Part shown: positions 25,960 through 37,341 of the stretch, piece by piece | Position numbering within the stretch: position 1 is the stretch's first letter | Layout of the letters: each line of letters opens with the position of its first letter | Source of the DNA: Pseudomonas vanderleydeniana | GTDB taxonomy: Bacteria; Pseudomonadota; Gammaproteobacteria; Pseudomonadales; Pseudomonadaceae | Direction of reading: 5' to 3' | NCBI RefSeq assembly: GCF_014268755.2 | Contig: NZ_CP077093.1 | Location: 4,328,001-4,392,000, forward strand | Length of the DNA stretch: 64,000 nt | Notes under the pieces: generated by a model | The model's input: only the letters and a program-made list of their open reading frames with translations | Database searches by the model: none | Told to the model about the DNA's origin: nothing | Position numbers and translations under genes: made by a program

Positions 25960-28098
25960 ATGGCGTTTCCTTTGGACACATCAGGAAACACAACTTTGAA
26001 TCCTTGCCTTTCCACCACCTTGCTCCTGGTGGGCGCTATCAGTGTGCTGCCGCAGGCGAATGCCGACGAGCTCAGCCTGCCCGCCACGCAAATTCAAGGC
26101 ACAGTCACTCCGGGCGACGCCCAGAGCGAGGGCTACCAGGGACAGCCCTCGTCCAGCACCACCAAGCTGGGACTGACGGACAAGGAAACGCCACAAGCCA
26201 TCACCACCATCACCCGCGCCCAGATGGACGACTTCAAGCTCAATGGCGTCAAGGACGCCCTGCGTTCCGCGCCCTCGGTGACGGTGGAACAGAGCGAAAC
26301 CGACCGCACCGAATTCACCTCGCGGGGGTTCGACATCGGCACCTTCGAATACGACGGCATGGGCATGCCCTTCGCCCAGACGATCCTGATCGGTGACCAG
26401 GACATGGCCGAATACGAGCAGATCGACGTGCTCCACGGTGCCAATGGCCTGATGAGCGGCACCGGCAATCCCTCGGCCACCGTCAACTTCGTGCGCAAGC
26501 GGCCCACGGACACCTTCCAGGCCCAGATCGACACCAGCGTCGGGTCCTGGGACAACCGTCGTATCGACGTGGACGTCTCCGGGCCGCTGACCGACAGCGG
26601 CAACGTGCGCGGGCGCTTCATCTACGCCCACGACAAGGGCAACTCCTGGCTCGATCGCTACAGCCACGAGAAGAACGTGGTCGCCGGCCTGCTCGCCTTC
26701 GACCTGTCCGACGCCGACACCCTCACCGTGGGCTTCTCGCAGCACAACAGCGACTCCAACGGCAGCACCTGGGGCAACCTGCCGCTGGTGGACAGCAACA
26801 ACAACCCGATTCACTACAGCAGCCGCAGTTCCAGCGTCGGCCAGCCGTGGACCTACTGGAACATGCACACCCAGCGCGCCTTCGCCGAACTCAAGCATGA
26901 CTTCGGCAACGGCTGGAACGCGACAGTGACCGCCACCGGTGTCACCGAGGACCAGGACACCAACATGCTCTACGTGTCCAGCGTCACCGGCGATGACGCC
27001 ACGGCGTTCGCCGCCCACACCACCAGCAAGGCGCACGAATTGCTCGGTGAGGCCAAGGTCTCCGGCCCCTTCAGCCTGTTCGGGCTCGAACATGAGCTGA
27101 CCTTCGGCGCCAGCTATGGTCGCACCCATCAGACCGCTCGCGAGTACGATGCCGCGGCGACGGGTTACTACCACACCTCGTTTGCCAGCATCCTGGATGG
27201 TACCGCCACCCCTGCGCCGTTCATCTACACCAGCGACGGCAACACGCAGGACTTCACCGATACGCAAAAGAGCCTGTTCGCCGGTGCACGCTTCAGCCTG
27301 GCCGATGACCTGCACTGGATCGCCGGCGCGCGCATGCTCAGCGTCGACGGCTCGGGCGAAAGCTATGGCGCCGACCACTCCCAGCGCGAACACGGCAAGG
27401 TCACGCCCTACACCGGCCTGGTCTACGACCTGGACAAGCAATGGAGCCTCTACACCAGCTGGACGCAGATCTTCAATCCGCAGTACGGCACGGTCGGGGT
27501 CGACGGCAAGCCCCTGGCGCCCCTGGAAGGCAAGAGCCTGGAAGCGGGTGTCAAAGGCAGCCTGATGGACGACCGCCTGACACTGACTGGGGCCGTGTTC
27601 AAGACCGAACAGCACAACGTGCAGTCCGCCGACTACATCCAGGTCGGTTCGCAGTACCGCTACTACACCGATGACTACAAGAGCCATGGCATCGAGCTGC
27701 AGGCGTCCGGCGAAGTGCTGCCAGGCCTGGACTTGCTCGGCGGCTACACCTATGTGCGAATCGATAATGACGAGGGCGACCGGGCCCGCAAGTACGTGCC
27801 CAAGCACAGCGTCCACGGCCTGCTGACCTACCGCCTGCCCGGCCTGCCGCAAGCCAAGGTCGGCACCCGGGTGAGCTGGCAGAGTGCGGTGCAGAACGAC
27901 ACCTACAGCAGCATCCGCCAGAACCCCTATGCCGTGATCGACCTGATGGCCAGCTACGACATCGACAGCCACTGGAGTACGTCGCTGAACGTCAACAACA
28001 TCACCGACCAGAAGTACCTGGTGTCGTTGTACAGCGGCACGGCCAGCAACTACGGTGCACCGCGCAACGTGACGGCCTCGCTGAGCTGGAAGTACTGA
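25960..28098 (+). CDS. TonB-dependent siderophore receptor
   Basis: The 712-residue outer-membrane receptor has a signal peptide (cleaved after ANA near residue 36), a plug domain (KETPQAITTITRAQMDDF; FTSRGFDIGTFEYDG) and a 22-strand barrel ending in the terminal aromatic motif SLSWKY. It lacks the N-terminal signalling domain, so it should not work through an anti-sigma factor. ATG at 25960 has no ribosome site. A TTG at 25996 with AGGA nine bases upstream would give a normal signal peptide (MNPCLSTTLLLVGAI) and may be the true start. The siderophore is unknown; no synthesis genes are near. Confidence 0.92.
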   Translation: MAFPLDTSGNTTLNPCLSTTLLLVGAISVLPQANADELSLPATQIQGTVTPGDAQSEGYQGQPSSSTTKLGLTDKETPQAITTITRAQMDDFKLNGVKDALRSAPSVTVEQSETDRTEFTSRGFDIGTFEYDGMGMPFAQTILIGDQDMAEYEQIDVLHGANGLMSGTGNPSATVNFVRKRPTDTFQAQIDTSVGSWDNRRIDVDVSGPLTDSGNVRGRFIYAHDKGNSWLDRYSHEKNVVAGLLAFDLSDADTLTVGFSQHNSDSNGSTWGNLPLVDSNNNPIHYSSRSSSVGQPWTYWNMHTQRAFAELKHDFGNGWNATVTATGVTEDQDTNMLYVSSVTGDDATAFAAHTTSKAHELLGEAKVSGPFSLFGLEHELTFGASYGRTHQTAREYDAAATGYYHTSFASILDGTATPAPFIYTSDGNTQDFTDTQKSLFAGARFSLADDLHWIAGARMLSVDGSGESYGADHSQREHGKVTPYTGLVYDLDKQWSLYTSWTQIFNPQYGTVGVDGKPLAPLEGKSLEAGVKGSLMDDRLTLTGAVFKTEQHNVQSADYIQVGSQYRYYTDDYKSHGIELQASGEVLPGLDLLGGYTYVRIDNDEGDRARKYVPKHSVHGLLTYRLPGLPQAKVGTRVSWQSAVQNDTYSSIRQNPYAVIDLMASYDIDSHWSTSLNVNNITDQKYLVSLYSGTASNYGAPRNVTASLSWKY

Positions 28099-28115
28099 CG
28101 GTCCGCGCAAGGCTT

Positions 28116-28144
28116 GAGGGGCGGGTCCACAGCCGCCGCCCCTC
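28116..28144. terminator. Stem-loop between TonB receptor and DUF2857 gene
   Basis: GAGGGGCGG (28116-28124) pairs with CCGCCCCTC (28136-28144), a nine-base GC-rich stem between two converging genes. There is no long U-tract, so it is at best a weak bidirectional terminator. Confidence 0.5.
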
Positions 28145-28164
28145 CTCGTCCGCTCAGGGCTGCG

Positions 28165-28716
28165 TCACACCAACTGCTCGTCGATCCAGCCCTGGACCAG
28201 GCTCCAGACCATGGCCAGGTTCAGGGTTGGTTCGCACTCGGTCATCAGCATCGCCACCTGCAACACCGAACGCGGGTCGCGCGTATCGGTGCCCAGCTCC
28301 CGGGTCAGCCGAACCCAGTGCCCCCACAGGCGCATTTCCGCGTCCTGCCGCACCGTCGGCCAACGGCCCTTGCGGTACGGGATGCCCAACATCGTGCGAC
28401 GGGTGGAAACTTCCTTGGGCGACAGTCCGAACAACGCCAGGATCATCGGTGAACTGGCCCCCAGGCGCAGCGCCCGACTGATCTGTTCCTCCTCGTCACT
28501 GTCACGGGTGCGCGACAGCAGTCGATGGACGACATCACCATCGACCTGCACCTTGAACCAGGGGACCGGCGAGTTCACCAACGCCCCCATGCACCGGGGA
28601 TCGATCAGCGTCTGCAGGTCCTTTTCCTCGAACCCCATGGCCAGGCAACTGCGCAGCTGCCCGTTCTTGATGTTGCTCATGATTTGAAAGGCGACAGCCA
28701 GATTCAACGCTTGCAT
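28165..28716 (-). CDS. DUF2857 domain protein
   Basis: The 183-residue protein from the ATG at 28716 has AGAGG six bases upstream. It resembles the DUF2857 family: an N-terminal LNLAVAFQIMSNIKNGQL segment, a middle SRALRLGASSPMILALFGLS helix-turn-helix-like segment, and a C-terminal VLQVAMLMTECEPTLNLAMV. From memory, DUF2857 proteins are common in integrative conjugative elements and flagellar-type regulators; their role is unclear. The middle part could bind DNA. A small gene 55 bases upstream on the same strand probably shares the transcript. Confidence 0.65.
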   Translation of the reverse strand: MQALNLAVAFQIMSNIKNGQLRSCLAMGFEEKDLQTLIDPRCMGALVNSPVPWFKVQVDGDVVHRLLSRTRDSDEEEQISRALRLGASSPMILALFGLSPKEVSTRRTMLGIPYRKGRWPTVRQDAEMRLWGHWVRLTRELGTDTRDPRSVLQVAMLMTECEPTLNLAMVWSLVQGWIDEQLV

Positions 28717-28771
28717 ATAAACCTCTACCACTCCATGGTCAGATGACGATCCGCGTATGGACCGGTTTGCT

Positions 28772-28969
28772 TTACGCCAGGGTCTCCGACGAGCCCGGAC
28801 CGTGTTCATCACAACGGCCGAACTCGACACTCACGATCTCGACACCCGCCCAGCCTTCCACGTGGCTGGCCAGCTCGAACAGAAAGCCGTCCCGCCGCAA
28901 TGACGCCTGGTTGATCCTGAGCAGCACCATGCAGGTCTGGTCAGCGCTGGTATCGGAACTCAAATCCAT
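28772..28969 (-). CDS. Small protein of 65 residues upstream of the DUF2857 gene
   Basis: The ATG at 28969 is preceded by GGGAG about nine bases upstream. The product (MDLSSDTSADQTCMVLLRIN to GPGSSETLA) has an alternating hydrophobic middle (CMVLLRINQASLRRDGFLFELASHVE, shortened here) and no known domain. Codon use looks genuine. It is the first gene of a probable two-gene unit with the DUF2857 gene. The 357 bases upstream (28970-29326) hold only a seven-base stem-loop at 29171-29192 and no gene. Confidence 0.5.
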   Translation of the reverse strand: MDLSSDTSADQTCMVLLRINQASLRRDGFLFELASHVEGWAGVEIVSVEFGRCDEHGPGSSETLA

Positions 28970-29326
28970 TTGTGTGTACTCCCTGTGATCGCGATCGCAG
29001 CCAGGTGCGACGGACTGGATGGTCGAGCAGGCATGGCGAACTTTCCTCGGGCCGCTCGCGAAACCACACCCGTGATTCGGCGCCGCCGCCCTCTCCCACA
29101 CCGCCCAATGTTGTGATGCCCCTAATTATGTAGTCGCTGCGCTCAAGGCTTTCTGTAAGACAAGGCGTCCCGCCTGCCGGAAAAAGCAGGCGTCATTTGT
29201 GGGGGATTGATCGCAGGGAGCACCCGGGACCGTCAGCAGATTCGACGCCCAGGCACGGATGGCAGGCGGATGAAGCGTTGGACCCGCCCGACGTCGTCGG
29301 ACGGTGTGGCGCAGCCCCATCGCGCC

Positions 29327-30490
29327 TCAGAAGGCTGCTTCGTAGATCGCCAAGGCATCGGCCAGGCCGACCTCGCGCGGGTTGTTCACCAAGAGGCGCT
29401 GCTGTTGCATGGCATCCTCGGCCAGTTGCCCAAGAAACTCGCGCGGCACGTCCACTTCGCGCAGCCGGGTCGGCAAGCCGCAGCGAGGCGCCAGTTGTGC
29501 CAACTCCTCAATGAACTGGGCGCACTGCGTCTGCGGGTCGCCGGCCTGCAGGCGCTCACCGAGCAACAGGGGCGCCAGGGCAGCGTAGTCGGCCAGGGCT
29601 TCGGCGCGGTTGAAGCGCATCACGTGTGGCAGCACCAACGAGTTGGCCAAGCCATGCGGCACATGGAAATGCGCGCCCAGGGGATAGGCCAGCGCGTGCA
29701 CCGCGGCGACCGGTGCGTTGGCGAAGGCCTGTCCGGCCAGGCAGGCGCCCAGCAGCATGGCCTGGCGGGCGGCGAGGTTGTCGCCCTGGTGCACCGCCTG
29801 GTCAAGGTGGCTGGCCAAGAGGCGCAATGCCTCGCGGGCCAGCAGGCTGGACAGCGGGTTGCGCCTGATCTTGCTGGTGTAGGCCTCGATGGCATGGACC
29901 ATCGCGTCGATGCCGGTCGCCGCCGTGATCGCCGGCGGCAGGCCGAGAGTGAGTTCGGCATCGAGCAATGCCAGGTCCGGCAGCAGTATCGGCGAGACGA
30001 CGCCCATCTTGCTGGCCTCGCCCGTGGTCACCACCGCGATGGGCGTCACCTCCGAGCCGGTGCCGGCGGTGGTCGGCACCTGGATCAGCGGCAGGCGCCG
30101 TCCCTGGGCGCGGTCGACGCCATAGAGCTCCGGCAATTGCTGGATGCATTCGGGGTGGGCCAGGAAAGCGACCAGCTTGGCCACATCCATCGAGCTACCG
30201 CCGCCAAAGCCGACGATCAACTCGGCACCGATGTGGCGAGCCCGCTCGACGGCCGACTGCACGCAGCTGTCGCTCGGGTCGGCGCAGACATCGCTGAAGA
30301 TCGCCACGCTCAGGCGGGCCTGGGTGAACGCCGGCAGCAGGTCATCGAGCAGGCCCAGGCGGATGATGCCGGGGTCGGTGACGATCAGCACCCGACGGGC
30401 GCCACGCTGCTGACACAGTTGCGCCAGGCGCGTGGCGGCCCCCGACTCGCAGAGCAATTGCGCGGTGGTGGCGAAGCTGAATGGCTGCAT
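29327..30490 (-). CDS. Iron-containing alcohol dehydrogenase
   Basis: The 387-residue group III alcohol dehydrogenase has the NAD-binding GFGGGSSMDVAKL (about 93-105) and PTTAGTGSEVTPIAV (about 137-151). Metal ligands lie in DAMVHAIEAYTS and HALAYPLGAHFHVPHGLAN. Such enzymes oxidise or reduce small alcohols and aldehydes with NAD. It follows an acyl-CoA dehydrogenase and a 3-hydroxyacyl-CoA dehydrogenase on the same strand, suggesting catabolism of an alcohol or hydroxyacid through CoA thioesters. Confidence 0.92.
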   Translation of the reverse strand: MQPFSFATTAQLLCESGAATRLAQLCQQRGARRVLIVTDPGIIRLGLLDDLLPAFTQARLSVAIFSDVCADPSDSCVQSAVERARHIGAELIVGFGGGSSMDVAKLVAFLAHPECIQQLPELYGVDRAQGRRLPLIQVPTTAGTGSEVTPIAVVTTGEASKMGVVSPILLPDLALLDAELTLGLPPAITAATGIDAMVHAIEAYTSKIRRNPLSSLLAREALRLLASHLDQAVHQGDNLAARQAMLLGACLAGQAFANAPVAAVHALAYPLGAHFHVPHGLANSLVLPHVMRFNRAEALADYAALAPLLLGERLQAGDPQTQCAQFIEELAQLAPRCGLPTRLREVDVPREFLGQLAEDAMQQQRLLVNNPREVGLADALAIYEAAF

Positions 30491-30568
30491 GTCCAGGTTC
30501 CTCTTGTTCTTGTATTCAGGGCATCGGCCGCCGCGCTGCCTGCACGAACGGCCGTGTGGGAAAGCAGA

Positions 30569-32352
<1,784 letters not shown>

Positions 32353-32356
<4 letters not shown>

Positions 32357-33591
32357 GCCTGGCCCTCCCGCACGTCTGCCAGGCGCCGGTTGTCGGCCAC
32401 CAGCCGCAGGATCAGGCCGGCGGGTCGCCAATGTTCACCGAACAGCCCCTGCAGGCGCTCCAGCCGTGCCAGGATCAAGCCCAAACCCTGCTCGTCGGCC
32501 CAGTGCATCGGGCCGCCGGTGGCCTGCGGAAAGCCGTAGCCGAACAGGTACACGCGGTCGATGTCGTGGCTGCTGGCGGCCATGTTTTCCTCCAGAATCT
32601 TCGCCCCCTCGTTGACCAGCGCCAGCAGGCAGCGCTCGAGAATTTCCGCGTCGTCGACCTCGCGCCGACGCATCCCCAGGTCCCTGGAAACCTGGATCAC
32701 CAGTTCATCGACTTCCGGGTCGTGCAAGGCCTCACGGCTGCCCGCCGCATAGCGGTAGTAGCCCTTGCCCACCTTCTGCCCGAAGCGCTCGCGGGCACAC
32801 AGCGCGTTGTCGACCTGCACCAGCGGCGCGTCCATGCCCTGCCCGGCCAGTTGGCGGGCACGCCATTGCAGGTCATTGCCGACCACGTCGTACATGCGAA
32901 ACGGCCCCATGGCAAAACCGAACCCCTGCAAGGCCTCGTCCACCTGCCGTGGCAAGGCCCCTTCCAGCAGCAGCTTGCGGGCTTCGGCAACATAAGTGGC
33001 GAGCATGCGGTTACCGATGAAGCCCGGGCAGTTGCGCGCCACCACCACTTCCTTGCCCATGCGCCGCCCCAGGGCCTGCGCGGTGTCGAGCACGGCGGGC
33101 GACGTCGCGGCACCGCGCACCACTTCCAGCAGTTTCATGACATGGGCCGGACTGAAGAAGTGCAGGCCCAGCACCTGCGCGGGGCGTTGGGTCACGGCAG
33201 CGATCGCATCGATGTCCAGCGCCGAGGTGTTGCTGGCCAGAATGGCCTCGGGCTTGAGGGTGGCGTCCAGGGTCCGGAAGATCTCCTGCTTGAGTGCCAG
33301 GTTCTCGTACACCGCCTCGATCACCAAGTCGACCTGGGCCAGCTCGGCATAGCCCGACACCCGGCGCACCCGCGCCAGGCAAGCGTCGGCCTCCTCGCCG
33401 GTCAAACGGCCCTTGTCCACCTGCTGGCGCCAGGTCTGGGCAAGCATCGCCAGGCCCGCCTCGGTGGCTTTCGGATCGTTATCCAGCCACAGCACGGGCA
33501 GCCCCGCCCGGGCCAGGCTGATGACGATCCCGCGGCCCATGGTCCCGGCGCCGATGACGGCGGTCTGCTGAACGTTGTAGGGGTTGCTCAC
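32353..33591 (-). CDS. 3-hydroxyacyl-CoA dehydrogenase
   Basis: The 412-residue enzyme has an NAD-binding fold, AVIGAGTMGRGIVISLARAG (about 11-30), then SNTSALDIDAIA. The catalytic His is in GLHFFSPAHVMKLLEVVR, and NCPGFIGNRM follows. Two C-terminal helical domains include GPFRMYDVVGNDL. It lacks the enoyl-CoA hydratase half found in FadB/FadJ fusions. It oxidises 3-hydroxyacyl-CoA with NAD and heads the operon with the acyl-CoA dehydrogenase. It is divergent from a LysR regulator 100 bases away. Confidence 0.93.
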
Positions 33592-33691
33592 TCGCGGCGC
33601 TCCTGAATCGATGAACGAAGGGATTGCCGCAACCCTAGTCAGGGCCCTAGTATTTTTGAAATTTTAATTTTGCATCCCATGTATTTCAGCC

Positions 33692-34591
33692 ATGAATATA
33701 TCGACCTTCGATCTCAATCTGCTGCGGGTACTGGACATGCTCCTGCGCGAGCAGAACGTCTCGCGCGCCGCCGAACGCCTGGCCCTCACCCAGCCCACCG
33801 TGAGCAACGCCCTGGCACGCCTGCGCGACCTGCTGGGCGATCCGCTGCTGGTCCGGGTCGGCCGGCACATGCGCCCGACGCCGCGCGCCCTGGCGCTGGA
33901 GGGACCGATTCGCGCCGCGCTGCAACAGATCGAACAGACCCTGGGCGGCGACAACAGCTTCGACCCCAGCCGCAGTCACCGGCAGTTGCGTATCGCCCTG
34001 ACCGACTACGCCGAACAGCTGTGCATGTCCGCCCTGCTCGCGACCTTGCAGACACAGGCGCCGCACCTGCGGGTCGATGTCGTGCATCTGCCTCCGAGCC
34101 TGCCGGTCGAGGCCCTCGATCGCGGCGAGCTGGACCTGGTGCTGGGGCGCTTCGATGAGTCGCCAGCACGGTTCGAACGCCGCCACTGGCGCAACGAAAC
34201 CCTGCGCATCGCCGTGCGCAAGCAGCATCCGGTGGTCAACGGCACGCTCGACCTGAACATTTTCCTCGGTTTGCGCCACCTGTGGGTCCATGGCGGACAG
34301 ACCCGTGGCATGGTCGATCAGTGGCTGGCCGAACAGGGCCTGTCGCGGCGCATCGTCTACACCACGCCCAACTACCTGCAGGCTGCGCACCTGGCGGCGG
34401 ACTCGGACCTGTGCGTGGTCCTGCCGACATCGCTCGCCACACACTTCGCGCAATTGCTGCCGCTACAACTGTTCGAGCTGCCGTTCGCGCTGGAGCCGTT
34501 CGAGATGGAACTGGTCTACCTCGCGCATCGCCAGCACGACCCGGCGCTGGCCTGGCTGGTGGAACGGATCATGGACATCCGCGCAGCCTGA
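33692..34591 (+). CDS. LysR family regulator divergent from the beta-oxidation-type operon
   Basis: The 299-residue protein is of the NahR/NodD/SyrM-like LysR branch. Its HTH (about 5-65) has NVSRAAERLALTQPTVSNAL and GDPLLVRVGRHMRPTPRA; the effector-binding domain fills 90-295. The AT-rich 100-base divergent spacer is typical of LysR control over the neighbouring hydroxyacyl-CoA/acyl-CoA dehydrogenase genes. It could also act on the sugar-acid operon downstream, but that has its own palindrome. Confidence 0.9.
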   Translation: MNISTFDLNLLRVLDMLLREQNVSRAAERLALTQPTVSNALARLRDLLGDPLLVRVGRHMRPTPRALALEGPIRAALQQIEQTLGGDNSFDPSRSHRQLRIALTDYAEQLCMSALLATLQTQAPHLRVDVVHLPPSLPVEALDRGELDLVLGRFDESPARFERRHWRNETLRIAVRKQHPVVNGTLDLNIFLGLRHLWVHGGQTRGMVDQWLAEQGLSRRIVYTTPNYLQAAHLAADSDLCVVLPTSLATHFAQLLPLQLFELPFALEPFEMELVYLAHRQHDPALAWLVERIMDIRAA

Positions 34592-34810
34592 ATCCTGGCG
34601 GGAACCGGCCACTGCCGCGCAATCGTACGATGACCTCTCCACCGTTCTCTCGTCTGAGGGCGGCCCGTACTCCGTGCGCCCAACGGCCCATGAAATCTTC
34701 GGTTACACATAGCCCGCCCTTTATAACGGGGCGATCTACCGCGGACGAGGACGGCCCTGAGGCAAACACCTCGACACCCTCAATCGAGATAAAAGGCACT
34801 AGCTTTCGGT

Positions 34811-34829
34811 TAAGTTGTACGATAACTTA
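34811..34829 (+). promoter_or_regulatory. 19-bp palindrome upstream of kdgD, probable operator
   Basis: TAAGTTGTACGATAACTTA has perfect six-base arms (TAAGTT/AACTTA) around GTACGAT and ends 48 bases before kdgD. A shorter ATCGTACGAT palindrome lies at about 34622-34631. The form is typical of GntR/FadR-type operators. The regulator is not identified here; related sugar-acid operons elsewhere are controlled by GntR-type proteins. Confidence 0.6.
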
Positions 34830-34877
34830 CCTCCACAGAAATTCCTTCCACCCAAGTGCCACTGGATACCTACAACA

Positions 34878-35789
34878 ATGACTCCACAAGAACTGAAATC
34901 CATCCTTTCCCACGGCCTGCTGTCCTTCCCTGTGACCGACTTCAATGCCCAGGGCGACTTCAACGCCGCGGGTTACATCAAGCGCCTGGAATGGCTCGCC
35001 CCTTACGGCGCCAGCGCCCTGTTCGCCGCCGGTGGCACCGGTGAATTCTTCTCCCTGGCCGCCAGCGAATACAGCCAGGTCATCAAGACCGCCGTTGATA
35101 CCTGCGCCAAGTCGGTCCCGATCCTCGCCGGCGTCGGCGGTTCGACCCGCCAGGCCATCGAATACGCTCAGGAAGCCGAGCGCCTGGGCGCCAAGGGCCT
35201 GCTGCTGCTGCCGCACTACCTGACCGAAGCCAGCCAGGACGGCGTGGCCGCCCACGTTGAAGCCGTGTGCAAATCGGTGAAGATCGGCGTGGTGGTCTAC
35301 AACCGCAACGTCTGCCGCCTGAACGCCGACCTGCTGGAAAAGCTGGCCGAGCGCTGCCCGAACCTGATCGGCTACAAGGACGGCCTGGGCGACATCGAAC
35401 TGATGGTCTCCATCCGTCGCCGCCTCGGTGATCGTTTCAGCTACCTGGGTGGCCTGCCGACCGCTGAAGTCTATGCTGCTGCCTACAAGGCCCTGGGCGT
35501 ACCGGTCTACTCCTCGGCGGTGTTCAACTTCGTGCCGAAAACCGCGATGGACTTCTACAACGCCATTGCCCGTGACGACCACGCCACCGTTGGCAAGCTG
35601 ATCGACGACTTCTTCCTGCCGTACCTGGACATCCGTAACCGCAAGGCCGGCTACGCCGTGAGCATCGTCAAGGCCGGTGCCAAGATCGCCGGCTACGACG
35701 CAGGCCCGGTGCGTACCCCGCTGACCGACCTGACCGCACAGGAATACGAAGCCCTGGCGGCCCTGATGGACAAGATGGGTCCGCAATAA
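34878..35789 (+). CDS. kdgD: 5-dehydro-4-deoxyglucarate dehydratase
   Basis: The 303-residue enzyme of the DHDPS/NAL aldolase class has the pyruvate-binding motif [14 protein letters not shown]. The Schiff-base Lys is in [11 protein letters not shown] near residue 167, and YNRNVCRLN supplies the conserved Tyr. It dehydrates and decarboxylates 5-dehydro-4-deoxyglucarate to 2,5-dioxopentanoate (2-oxoglutarate semialdehyde). The sequence is very close to the KdgD I recall from Pseudomonas putida. It is the first gene of the sugar-acid operon; the aldehyde product is handled by the dehydrogenase at 39100. Confidence 0.96.
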   Translation: MTPQELKSILSHGLLSFPVTDFNAQGDFNAAGYIKRLEWLAPYGASALFAAGGTGEFFSLAASEYSQVIKTAVDTCAKSVPILAGVGGSTRQAIEYAQEAERLGAKGLLLLPHYLTEASQDGVAAHVEAVCKSVKIGVVVYNRNVCRLNADLLEKLAERCPNLIGYKDGLGDIELMVSIRRRLGDRFSYLGGLPTAEVYAAAYKALGVPVYSSAVFNFVPKTAMDFYNAIARDDHATVGKLIDDFFLPYLDIRNRKAGYAVSIVKAGAKIAGYDAGPVRTPLTDLTAQEYEALAALMDKMGPQ

Positions 35790-35819
35790 GCGCGACCCCG
35801 CGGACTGCCACAGCCGCAC

Positions 35820-35847
35820 ACGGAGCCGGGTTAACCGCCGGCTCCGT
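35820..35847 (+). terminator. Stem-loop between kdgD and the MFS gene
   Basis: ACGGAGCCGG (35820-35829) pairs perfectly with CCGGCTCCGT (35838-35847) across an eight-base loop. No U-tract follows, so it is more likely an RNA stability or attenuation element inside the operon than a full terminator. Confidence 0.55.
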
Positions 35848-35894
35848 TCACAATTCGTTAGCCCGCACAAAAATAACTAGTGGGAGTACAAGGC

Positions 35895-37262
35895 ATGCAA
35901 GCGACTAAAAAGACGCATGTGCGCTACCTGATTCTGCTCATGCTGTTCCTGGTGACCACGATCAACTATGCAGACCGGGCCACCATCGCCATCGCCGGTT
36001 CCAGCCTGCAGAAAGACCTGGGCATCGACGCTGTCACCCTCGGCTACATCTTCTCCGCCTTCGGCTGGGCCTACGTGGCTGGCCAGATCCCTGGCGGCTG
36101 GTTGCTCGACCGCTTCGGTTCGAAAAACGTCTACGCCTTCAGTATCTTCAGCTGGTCGCTGTTCACCATGCTGCAGGGCTTCGTCGGCGGCATGCCGGTG
36201 GCCTGGTCGGTGGTGACCCTGTTCACCCTGCGTTTCCTCGTCGGTTTCGCCGAAGCCCCATCGTTCCCGGGTAACGCCCGGATCGTCGCGGCCTGGTTCC
36301 CGGCAGCGGAACGCGGTACCGCCTCGGCGATCTTCAACTCGGCGCAATACTTCGCCACCGCGTTGTTCGCACCGATCATGGGCTGGATCGTCTACACCTT
36401 CGGCTGGGAACACGTGTTCATCGTCATGGGTGTGTTCGGCATCGTGTTCTCGGGCATCTGGATGAAGACCATCTACAACCCGAAACAACACCCACGCATC
36501 AGCCAGGGTGAACTCGAGCACATCGAGCAGAACGGCGGCCTGGTGGACATGGACCAGAAGCGCGCCAACGACGGTCCGAAGTGGAACTACATCAAGCAAC
36601 TGCTGACCAGCCGCATGCTGCTGGGCGTGTACCTGGGCCAGTACTGCATCAACGCCATCACCTACTTCTTCCTGACTTGGTTCCCGGTGTACCTGGTGCA
36701 GGAACGCGGCATGACCATCCTCAAGGCCGGCTTCATCGCCTCCTTGCCGGCCATCTGCGGCTTCATCGGTGGTGTGCTCGGTGGTGTAATCTCGGACTGG
36801 CTGCTGCGTCGTGGCAACTCGCTGACCTTCTCGCGCAAGCTGCCGATCGTCTGCGGCCTGTTGCTGTCGACCACCATGGTCTTCTGCAACTACGTCGAGG
36901 CGGAATGGATGGTGGTCGGCTTCATGACCCTGGCATTCTTCGGTAAAGGCATTGGTGCACTGGGCTGGGCGGTCGTCGCCGACACCTCGCCCAAGCAGAT
37001 CGCCGGTCTGTCCGGTGGCCTGTTCAACACCTTCGGCAACATCGCCTCGATCACCACGCCGATCGTCATCGGCTACATCATCAGCGCCACCGGTTCGTTC
37101 AAGTGGGCCCTGGTGTATGTCGGTGCCAACGCCCTGGTCGCGGTGCTCAGCTACCTGGTCATCGTCGGCCCGATCAAGCGGATCGAATTGCGTGACGGCC
37201 CAAAGGATGAATCGGCAAAGGATGCCAACCCCACGATCCAGGTCGCGGGTGCGCGTCACTGA
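35895..37262 (+). CDS. MFS transporter for glucarate/galactarate (GudP-like)
   Basis: The 455-residue transporter has twelve predicted membrane helices. It has the anion:cation symporter signatures NYADRATIAIAGSSLQ and GWLLDRFGSKNVYAFSI, and GFAEAPSFPGNARIVA in the fourth-fifth helices. It is close to D-glucarate/galactarate permeases. ATG at 35895 is preferred, with GGGAG ten bases upstream; a GTG at 35880 is possible. It lies between kdgD and garD, so it brings in the sugar diacids degraded by them. Confidence 0.93.
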   Translation: MQATKKTHVRYLILLMLFLVTTINYADRATIAIAGSSLQKDLGIDAVTLGYIFSAFGWAYVAGQIPGGWLLDRFGSKNVYAFSIFSWSLFTMLQGFVGGMPVAWSVVTLFTLRFLVGFAEAPSFPGNARIVAAWFPAAERGTASAIFNSAQYFATALFAPIMGWIVYTFGWEHVFIVMGVFGIVFSGIWMKTIYNPKQHPRISQGELEHIEQNGGLVDMDQKRANDGPKWNYIKQLLTSRMLLGVYLGQYCINAITYFFLTWFPVYLVQERGMTILKAGFIASLPAICGFIGGVLGGVISDWLLRRGNSLTFSRKLPIVCGLLLSTTMVFCNYVEAEWMVVGFMTLAFFGKGIGALGWAVVADTSPKQIAGLSGGLFNTFGNIASITTPIVIGYIISATGSFKWALVYVGANALVAVLSYLVIVGPIKRIELRDGPKDESAKDANPTIQVAGARH

Positions 37263-37275
37263 GTAAGAACCCGTT

Positions 37276-37299
37276 CATGCCCGGCAGCCGCCGGGCATG
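37276..37299 (+). terminator. Stem-loop between the MFS gene and garD
   Basis: CATGCCCGGC (37276-37285) pairs perfectly with GCCGGGCATG (37290-37299) around AGCC. No U-run follows; as in the preceding gap it probably tunes or protects the polycistronic RNA. Confidence 0.55.
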
Positions 37300-37341
37300 A
37301 GCGCAGTACAAAGCCTGAGAATCCATAAGAAAGGCACGACC

